Shown here: positions 56,101 to 61,258 of the stretch, in pieces
Layout of the letters: each line of letters begins with the position of its first letter
How positions within the stretch are numbered: the first letter of the stretch is position 1
Source: Clostridia bacterium
GTDB lineage: Bacteria; Bacillota; Clostridia; Christensenellales; Aristaeellaceae
DNA: 61,258 nt
Direction of reading: 5' to 3'
NCBI GenBank assembly: GCA_030536295.1
Contig: JAUNQH010000004.1
Coordinates: 1 to 61,258, forward strand
The notes under the pieces: model-generated
The model's input: the letters and a program-made list of their open reading frames with translations, nothing else
What the model was told of the DNA's origin: nothing
Databases searched by the model: none
Translations under genes and position numbers: made by a program

Positions 56101-56296
56101 TGTAGACCTTGTCCGCGATGGCGGTATCCGTCATGATCGTCGCGGGATTGGAGTTGCACAGGATGACCTCGTAGCCTTCCTCCTTCAGCGCGAGACACGC
56201 CTGCGTACCTGCGTAGTCAAACTCCGCCGCCTGACCGATCACGATCGGACCCGAGCCGATGATCAGCACCTTTTTGATGTCAGTCCGCTTTGCCAT
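53123..56296 (-). CDS. carB: Carbamoyl-phosphate synthase large chain
   Basis: Makes carbamoyl phosphate from bicarbonate, ammonia and two ATP. The 1057-residue chain has the two duplicated ATP-grasp halves (VLIIGSGPIVIGQAAEFDYAG at the start; VVLGAGPIRIGQGVEFDYS at about residue 550) and the C-terminal allosteric MGS-like domain. It overlaps the pyrC 3' end by 17 bases, with AGGAGGT upstream of its ATG. The small glutaminase subunit gene, carA, is not in the operon or the window, so ammonia must come from a CarA encoded elsewhere or from free ammonia. Confidence 0.98.
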   Translation of the reverse strand: MAKRTDIKKVLIIGSGPIVIGQAAEFDYAGTQACLALKEEGYEVILCNSNPATIMTDTAIADKVYMEPLTLEYVARILRYERPDAIVPGIGGQTGLNLAMQLSRKGVLKECGTELLGTPAESIERAEDRELFKEMCESIGEPVIPSRITYDLEEAKAAALEIGYPVVLRPAFTLGGTGGGFASDENELVGIGTNAFRLSPVHQVLIEKSVKGCREIEFEVMRDSADHAITICGMENVDPVGVHTGDSIVVAPILSLTDAELKMMNDSALKIIRELKIEGGCNVQYAFDPVSGQYWLIEVNPRVSRSSALASKASGYPIARVTAKIALGMTLEEIPVAGGTAATEPKLDYIVAKFPRFPFDKFSDAPNTLGTQMKATGEVMGIGSTLTECMLKSVRSLEIGVCHFHMAKFDKMDTDALLAYIADFRDDNVYAVFELLRRGVTVEKLHEVTMITELFLESFKEIVEGEKRLAAAPGDEQALREAKITGFSDKYIASLWNMKETDVYAMRKRAGIIPVFRMVDTLHTGKYIAYLYSSYTGKNESRLTDKKKIVVLGAGPIRIGQGVEFDYSTVHAVQTIRRAGYEAIIINNNPETVSTDYTTADKLYFEPLTPEDVMAIIDFEQPEGVIASLGGQTAINLAQPLFDRGVKIIGTDCEAIERAENRDSFEKILLELGIPQPKGRAVTAIEDGVAAAAEIGYPVLVRPSFVLGGRAMQIVANEEQLRHYLKTAVEIDADKPVLVDKYIRGKEVEVDAICDGRDVFVPGIMELVERTGIHSGDSISVYPTFSIPDKVRGTILQYAKKLGPGIGIVGLYNIQFIVDEHNDVYIIEVNPRSSRTVPFLSKSTGWSLADIATEVILGKSLKEQGIFDLYPEEKKRYYVKVPVFSFNKIKGLDAYLSPEMKSTGEAIGYDDKLNRALYKALQAAGTRIRNYGTVFATIADGDKEEALPLIRRFYNLGFNIEATAGTAAFLKEHGIRTHVLKKLSEGSDEIYESIRQGHIAYILNTRDIAAAAPYSDGVKIRRCATENNATIFTSLDTVRVLLDVLEETTLTISTIDA

Positions 56297-57488
56297 AACG
56301 ATATACCTCCTGTCCTTCCCTTACCGTAAGCATGCACCGGCCGGATACCTTCCGGCCTTCGAACGGCGTCGCCCTGCCCATGGACAGGAACGCGCCGGGG
56401 TCGATCTCATATTCCGCTTCCGGATCCCACACGGAGAAGCTGTTTCTCTCCTCCGGAAGCCCGAACCTGCGCCGCGGGGCATAAGCCATCAGCTCCGCAA
56501 GCCTTTCAAGTGTGATCACGCCGGTCTTCACCAGCCCGGTATACAGCACCGGGAACGCGGTCTCCAGCCCGACAACGCCGAACGCGCTCCCCTGCAGCCC
56601 TTTGGCCTTCTCCTCCGCGCTGTGCGGGGCGTGATCCGTGGCGATCATATCGATCGTTCCGTCCGCGAGCCCTTCCAGCAGCGCTTCCCGGTCCTCCGGG
56701 GAACGCAGCGGCGGATTCATCTTGAAGCGGCCGTCCTCCCGAAGATCCGAATCATCCATCAGCAGGTAATGCGGGCCGGTCTCGCAGGTCACATCCACGC
56801 CTTCGGCCTTCGCCCGGCGGATCAGATCCACGCTTTCCTTACAGGAGATATGGCACACATGATAAGCGCACCCGGTCTCCTTTGCCAGCCTCAGATCCCG
56901 CGCGATCGGGCCCCATTCGCTTTCGGAGCAGATGCCGCGGTGGCCGTGCGCCTTCGCGTACGCTCCGTCATGGATGTACCCTCCCCAGAGCAGGCTGTTG
57001 TCCTCACAGTGCGCGGCAATGATCTTTCCAAGGCGCTTTGCCTCCGTCATCAGCGCGCGCATCATGCTTTCGCTCTGCACGCCCTTTCCGTCATCCGAGA
57101 AGGCGATCACATCGGGCGCGAGCTCCTCCAGCGCCGCCGGCCGCTCCCCTTTCTCGCCCACCGTCAGGGCACCGTAGGGATAAACGCCGATCAGCGCCGC
57201 GCGCCGGATCGCTTCCAGCTGCGGACGCAGGTTTTCGGCACTGTCCGGCACGGGAGACAGGTTCGGCATCGTACATACGGCGGTATATCCGCCGCGCGCG
57301 GCCGCCGCCGTGCCGGTGCGGATCGTTTCCTTATAAGAAAAACCCGGCTCACGGAAATGCACATGCACGTCACAGAAGCCGGGGAGAATGATATACTGTT
57401 TTTCGGGGTCGAGCATCCACATATCGGGACGGAAAAAGACGGGAGACCCGTCCGGCATTCCGACTGTCATTCCGATGCAGGCCGCCAT
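56280..57488 (-). CDS. pyrC: Dihydroorotase
   Basis: Zinc enzyme that cyclises carbamoyl aspartate to dihydroorotate. The 402-residue amidohydrolase has the metal motif DVHVHFREPG (His42, His44), HCEDNSL and YHVCHISCKES with further His ligands, and the catalytic Asp in IATDHAPHS. It is of the class I, longer type but slightly short at the N-terminus. It is the first gene of the operon, 32 bases after a leader terminator hairpin. Its 3' end overlaps carB. Confidence 0.96.
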   Translation of the reverse strand: MAACIGMTVGMPDGSPVFFRPDMWMLDPEKQYIILPGFCDVHVHFREPGFSYKETIRTGTAAAARGGYTAVCTMPNLSPVPDSAENLRPQLEAIRRAALIGVYPYGALTVGEKGERPAALEELAPDVIAFSDDGKGVQSESMMRALMTEAKRLGKIIAAHCEDNSLLWGGYIHDGAYAKAHGHRGICSESEWGPIARDLRLAKETGCAYHVCHISCKESVDLIRRAKAEGVDVTCETGPHYLLMDDSDLREDGRFKMNPPLRSPEDREALLEGLADGTIDMIATDHAPHSAEEKAKGLQGSAFGVVGLETAFPVLYTGLVKTGVITLERLAELMAYAPRRRFGLPEERNSFSVWDPEAEYEIDPGAFLSMGRATPFEGRKVSGRCMLTVREGQEVYRYGKAD

Positions 57489-57520
57489 GTTCCGCCACTT
57501 CCTTTCCGTTCAGGATCCGC

Positions 57521-57550
57521 AAAAAAAGACCCTGCCTGACGGCAGGATCT
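57521..57550 (-). terminator. Leader attenuator upstream of pyrC
   Basis: Minus-strand hairpin GATCCTGCC / GGCAGGGTC with loop GTCA, followed by seven T, ending 33 bases before the pyrC ATG. It lies downstream of the only visible pyr promoter and leaves no room for another, so expression must depend on read-through. No clear PyrR-binding loop is recognised in the leader. Confidence 0.85.
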
Positions 57551-57655
57551 GATTACACACAATGAACCGCCGGAGCGCGCCGCGCCCCGTCCGCTTCGTG
57601 AGTGACCGTGATCTTGCCGATATCTCTGTATCGTCTTAAAGATCGGTACCTGGAA

Positions 57656-57684
57656 AAAATAACATATTTTGCACCGGTTGTCAA
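57656..57684 (-). promoter_or_regulatory. Pyrimidine operon promoter
   Basis: Consensus -35 TTGACA (57684-57679), 17-base spacer, TATTTT (57661-57656) on the minus strand. The leader to the pyrC ATG is about 160 bases. Confidence 0.65.
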
Positions 57685-57688
57685 CCGG
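57674..57688. promoter_or_regulatory. Palindrome over the pyr -35 box
   Basis: Perfect inverted repeat CCGGTTG-T-CAACCGG covering the whole -35 element, where a bound protein would block RNA polymerase. The regulator is unknown. Confidence 0.5.
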
Positions 57689-57732
57689 ACAGGCGGAAAG
57701 AATCCACCCGAAAGACAGAAAGACAGAACCGT

Positions 57733-58887
57733 TCAGCCGTTGCCCTCATCCGGCGTTTCCGCCGCGGAAAGCTTTTCCGTGCCGGGCTTGTCCCCGTTTC
57801 TGTCGCCCACGTTCTCGATCACGCGCTCCACCACATTGCCCACACCGAGCGTCAGGAACTGCCCGAACAGGCGGGTGATCACACGGCGGGTCTCCGGATC
57901 GATATCCAGCGACGCAGCCAGCATCTTCGCCATATTTTTCATCCGGTCGCCCCGCAGTTCGCTCAGCGTGATCGCCTGCGTGCTGCCCATCAGTCGGAAC
58001 AGCGTTTCCACAAACACCTCGCGCTGCTCCAGCGTGCTGCCGGCCAGCCACTCGTGCAGCGTTTCATCGATCACGCGCGCGGTGCTGTCGATCTCCTCCG
58101 CGGTCCCGAACCGGGATCCGGTCACCTTCCATGTAAACGGATCGTGCTGCGCCAGTCCGGACGCGTCCGAAACCACCACGGTGTAGGTCTCCGGATGGCA
58201 CATCAGCATGCCGAAGATGCTCGTCTGCGGCACAAAGGCACGGATCTTCGGCGCCGCTTCACGGTATCCGACAGAATCAAACACGATCTTCGCCATGCCC
58301 GGTCCGTCATATGTCCATACATCCAGGACGCGATCCCGCGTCTCCGGCGCGGCGCATGCCGCGGCATACACCGCGAGATTGCCTCCCTTGCTGTGACCGG
58401 TGATCCGGACCGGCATCCGGATATTCCGGCACGCGTTCTCCAGATAGAGCACGGCGGCCTCCTGCGCGGGCACGGGGCACCGGCACATCATATTGAAATC
58501 CTCCCGCCAGCCGATGATCGTATTGTCCGTGCCGCGATAGGCGACACAGACCGTTCCGTCCCCGACATCCACACACATGGCGGAAAACTGCGTTTTCAGC
58601 GCCTCGTCCGTCAGCGCGAAAAAGTAATGGATACGGCAGCCGCCGAACCGCTCCGTTTCCGCCGCGGCTTCAAACAGCGCCCTGCGCGCGGCAAAGCTGC
58701 CCCCGTTCCCCGGCCGGAGCGCTCCGCACTCCTTCAGTTCACGGAAGGTCATGCCCCGTTCGTTGTCCACGCCGTCAAAGTTCAGATAGCTGACCACGGC
58801 GATGATCAGCGCGTCCGTCTCATTCCACGGTGAGGCGGAGAACGGCACATCGCCGCGCCAGGCGAGATAATCCATCATGTTGGTCAT
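57733..58887 (-). CDS. Mbeg1-like/DUF2974 lipase-fold protein
   Basis: A 384-residue protein with an alpha/beta-hydrolase core: YRGTDNTIIGW (oxyanion region) and the nucleophile elbow GHSKGG (164-169, Ser166), followed by TYDGPGM. This is the pattern of DUF2974/Mbeg1-like proteins common in Firmicutes. There is no signal peptide. It probably acts on an ester or lipid, but the substrate is unknown. The ATG at 58887 overlaps the end of ftsK (58890) closely, with GGAG 8 bases upstream, so it is cotranscribed with ftsK. Confidence 0.85.
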   Translation of the reverse strand: MTNMMDYLAWRGDVPFSASPWNETDALIIAVVSYLNFDGVDNERGMTFRELKECGALRPGNGGSFAARRALFEAAAETERFGGCRIHYFFALTDEALKTQFSAMCVDVGDGTVCVAYRGTDNTIIGWREDFNMMCRCPVPAQEAAVLYLENACRNIRMPVRITGHSKGGNLAVYAAACAAPETRDRVLDVWTYDGPGMAKIVFDSVGYREAAPKIRAFVPQTSIFGMLMCHPETYTVVVSDASGLAQHDPFTWKVTGSRFGTAEEIDSTARVIDETLHEWLAGSTLEQREVFVETLFRLMGSTQAITLSELRGDRMKNMAKMLAASLDIDPETRRVITRLFGQFLTLGVGNVVERVIENVGDRNGDKPGTEKLSAAETPDEGNG

Positions 58888-58889
58888 GT

Positions 58890-61258
58890 TTATGTCTCCG
58901 CGTCCTTCTTGATCGCTTCCCACTGTTCACGGGTCACAAGGCACTTGCGCGGCTTGCTGCCGTCCTTCTGTGAAATGATGCCCCGCTCCTCCAGCTCATC
59001 CGTCAGCCGCCCCGCGCGGGAATAGCCGATCTTCAGCCGGCGCTGCAGGGTGCTTGTCGAGATCTGCCCGTCGGCGATCGCCATCTCCACGCTCTTGTCA
59101 AACAGGTCACGGTCGCTGTCCGTCGATTCCGCGGTGCCGGTCAGCACATCCGGCGCGGGCTCGATCTTCTCCTGCGTCATCTCCTCCAGCTTTTCCAGGA
59201 TGTTCGGATCATAGGTGCTGGGATTGTTCTCACGCACCTGCTGGACGGTCCGGTTCACCTCGCCGTCGCTCAGGTAGCAGCCCTGAATACGCGTCGGCGC
59301 GAAGGCGCCGGTGGGCAGATACAGCATGTCGCCGTTGCCCAGCAGCGACTCGGAGCCGTTACGGTCCAGAATAGTGCGGCTGTCCACGGAGCTCGCCGTC
59401 TTGAACGCGATGCGGCTCGGAATGTTGGCCTTGATCAGGCCGGTGATCACGTCCACGGAGGGACGCTGCGTTGCCACGATCAGATGGATGCCCGCCGCGC
59501 GCGCCAGCTGCGTCAGGCGGCAGATGTATTCCTCAACATCCTTTTTGCACACCATCATCAGGTCGGCCAGCTCATCGATGATGATCACGATGCGCGGCAT
59601 CGGCTTCTCGCCCGGGCCCAGCGCCTCGTTATAGGAATCCAGCGAGCGCACGCGCCTCGCGGCGAACTTGTCATACCGGTCCATCATCTCCGCCACGGCC
59701 CAGGCCAGCGCGGCCGCTGCCTTGTGCGGATCGTTCACCACGGGGATCAGCAGATGCGGGATCCCGTTATAGCACTGCAGCTCCACGACCTTGGGGTCGA
59801 CCAGGATCATCTTGACTTCATCCGGACCCGCGCGGTACAGCAGGCTGTTGATGATCGCGTTGATGCACACGGATTTACCGCTGCCGGTGGCGCCGGCGAT
59901 CAGCATATGCGGCATCTTCGCCAGATCGCACACGATGGGCGTGCCGGCGATATCCTTGCCCAGCGCGACGGTCAGGATCGACTTCGCTTTCTGCATCCGG
60001 TCATCCTGCAGCACCTCGCGCAGGGTCACGGTGGATACCTTGCGGTTCGGCACCTCCACGCCCACCAGCGATTTGCCGGGGATCGGCGCTTCGATACGCA
60101 CGGAGACCGCCTCCATGCCGTAGGCGATATCCCTGCCCAGCTCCGTGACCTTGTTGACCTTGGTTCCGGGAGCCAGCTCCAGCTCAAAGCGGGAGATAGC
60201 GGGGCCATGGGTCACATTGGTCACTTTGGCCTGCACATGGAATGAGGCAAGCGTCTCCTCCAGCCGGCGGGAACGGAATTCGTCCTCTGCCTCCGTGTTC
60301 TCGTGATTCCCCTCAGGCATATTCAGGTTGGTGATCAGCGGCGGATAATAGTTCGTCGGCGTCCATACGCTGTCCTCATCCTCCGCTTCCGGCACATCCC
60401 TGCGGGGCGGCAGCTTCAGTTCCGGCTTCCACGCGTTTTCACCGATAGGCTGGACCACGGGCACGGAAAGCTGTTCCGGTTCCCGGGCACGGTCGCGGCG
60501 CGGCGCGCGCGCGGAACCGTTTTCCTGATCCGCGGGCGTTTCCGGCGCCTTTTCCGAAGGCGTTTCGGCAGCCGGTCCGCGGGCGGGCCTCACGGGTTCC
60601 CGGGCAGGAGATCCGTCGACCGGCTCACGCGCGGGCTCCCGGACCGTCCGTTCGCCGGTCCTGTTTTTCCCGCCGCGGTCATCCGCATACACGGGTTCCG
60701 GATCCTCACGGCGCGTTGAAGTCATGTCAGGCGCGGCGCTCCGGTCCGGAGATCTCTTTTCATCGCGCGCGGATCCATCCGCCGCGGCATACGCCGGCTC
60801 CGTTCCGGCAGGCGCCTGCATGGTATATCCGCTGTTCTGCACGGGCATGGTAAAGGCCGTTCTTGCCGGCGGCGTCTGCTGCCCGGCGTTCTGCGCGTCA
60901 GCCGTTTTCTCATACGGCCGCTTCTTTCTTTCGGAAGCTGCCGGCGCGGTCGTCAGTCCGTCATACTGCCGGCCGGTAAAGACACTCATCCTGGAAGTAT
61001 CATCCTGCACGGCAGGCTGACGCCCCGTGCTGAACAGCTTGCTGCTGTGCCGGCCTTTCCGGCCCTTCGCGGCGGCTTCCGTCGCGATATCGTTCTGCCA
61101 TTGCCGCACGCTTTCACCCTGCTGCGCACCGTTTTCGGGCCGGCGGTAATTCTGCTCATAAGCCTGCTGCTGCATGGTATCAAACTGCCGCGCGCTGCCG
61201 GGCTGCATTTCCTGCGCGTACGGCTGCTGCACGTACTGCTGTTGCTGCTGTACGTATT
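58890..61258 (-). CDS. ftsK: DNA translocase FtsK/SpoIIIE (N-terminus outside window)
   Basis: Pumps DNA toward dif at division or into the forespore. The frame is open to the window edge, giving about 788 codons; the four-helix membrane domain lies outside. The visible part starts with a long Gln/Pro/Arg/Glu-rich linker (to about 280 residues in), then the alpha/beta motor with TPTNYYPPLI, Walker A GATGSGKSVC, Walker B RIVIIIDELADLM, TQRPSVDVITGLIKANIPS, and a C-terminal gamma winged-helix (TSTLQRRLKIGYSRAGRL) that reads KOPS/SRS. The stop is 3 bases from the downstream gene's ATG. FtsK versus SpoIIIE cannot be told without the N-terminus. Confidence 0.95.
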   Translation of the reverse strand, partial: YVQQQQQYVQQPYAQEMQPGSARQFDTMQQQAYEQNYRRPENGAQQGESVRQWQNDIATEAAAKGRKGRHSSKLFSTGRQPAVQDDTSRMSVFTGRQYDGLTTAPAASERKKRPYEKTADAQNAGQQTPPARTAFTMPVQNSGYTMQAPAGTEPAYAAADGSARDEKRSPDRSAAPDMTSTRREDPEPVYADDRGGKNRTGERTVREPAREPVDGSPAREPVRPARGPAAETPSEKAPETPADQENGSARAPRRDRAREPEQLSVPVVQPIGENAWKPELKLPPRRDVPEAEDEDSVWTPTNYYPPLITNLNMPEGNHENTEAEDEFRSRRLEETLASFHVQAKVTNVTHGPAISRFELELAPGTKVNKVTELGRDIAYGMEAVSVRIEAPIPGKSLVGVEVPNRKVSTVTLREVLQDDRMQKAKSILTVALGKDIAGTPIVCDLAKMPHMLIAGATGSGKSVCINAIINSLLYRAGPDEVKMILVDPKVVELQCYNGIPHLLIPVVNDPHKAAAALAWAVAEMMDRYDKFAARRVRSLDSYNEALGPGEKPMPRIVIIIDELADLMMVCKKDVEEYICRLTQLARAAGIHLIVATQRPSVDVITGLIKANIPSRIAFKTASSVDSRTILDRNGSESLLGNGDMLYLPTGAFAPTRIQGCYLSDGEVNRTVQQVRENNPSTYDPNILEKLEEMTQEKIEPAPDVLTGTAESTDSDRDLFDKSVEMAIADGQISTSTLQRRLKIGYSRAGRLTDELEERGIISQKDGSKPRKCLVTREQWEAIKKDAET

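Noticed and set aside
53303..56329. Long plus-strand open frame (1008 codons)
   Set aside because: It is antisense to carB, has low-complexity His/Arg/Ala content and no family motifs. GC-rich codons keep the complementary frame open.
57638..57667. Nine-codon leader peptide in the pyr leader (minus strand)
   Set aside because: The ATG lies inside the promoter spacer and has no ribosome site, so it would not be transcribed as part of the leader.

Overview
The window looks like a GC-rich chromosomal segment of a Gram-positive anaerobe of the class Clostridia. Evidence: AddB-type recombination nuclease, B-type dihydroorotate dehydrogenase with PyrK, PyrI next to PyrB, a CD1247-type acidic protein, a SpoIID/LytB-domain protein, an LPXTG-like surface protein and formate-tetrahydrofolate ligase. 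A rumen or gut relative of the Christensenellales/Aristaeellaceae is a low-confidence guess from gene content only. Most genes are housekeeping and lie on the minus strand. I see no rRNA, tRNA, CRISPR array, complete insertion sequence or prophage.

Layout. 1-8.5 kb (minus): a truncated acidic secreted protein, a CD1247-type protein, efp with an M24 peptidase, thrC, a small P-loop protein and addB. 8.6-9.6 kb (plus): asnA. 9.7-10.8 kb: a low-GC scar with an RHS fragment and two orphan genes. 11.2-13 kb: yebC and a zinc-ribbon membrane protein. 13-17.9 kb (minus): a five-gene livKHMGF-type amino acid ABC transporter. 18-25.7 kb: surE, a self-regulated lacI gene, rarA overlapping a SpoIID-domain gene, and an aldo-keto reductase/PatB pair. 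25.9-39 kb (minus): a purine operon purE-C-F-M-N-O-V-D-L followed by fhs. 39.2-40.8 kb: a second scar with a transposase tail, an orphan small gene and an RHS core fragment. 40.8-48.6 kb (plus): an exported amide hydrolase, a SurA-like lipoprotein and a 1736-residue surface protein. 48.7-57.5 kb (minus): a pyrimidine operon pyrC-carB-pyrK-pyrD-pyrF-pyrE-pyrB-pyrI. 57.7-61.3 kb (minus): a lipase-like protein and a truncated ftsK.

How the genes work together. The purine operon covers most steps from PRPP to IMP. The bifunctional PurH is replaced by two separate proteins, a PurO-type cyclohydrolase and a stand-alone AICAR transformylase, and fhs at the end supplies 10-formyl-THF for the two formyl transfers. 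The pyrimidine operon encodes everything for UMP except the carbamoyl-phosphate synthase small subunit. Its leader carries a terminator just before pyrC, which implies attenuation.

The observations most worth checking are: the PurF-like protein without an N-terminal cysteine nucleophile; the PurO/PurV pair; two RHS fragments placed and oriented so that a single inversion of about 30.5 kb would bring them together; the pyr leader attenuator with a palindrome over its -35 box; and the exported protein trio ending in the 1736-residue protein. I found no clearly new multi-gene system. All functional calls come from reading protein motifs; no database search was run.
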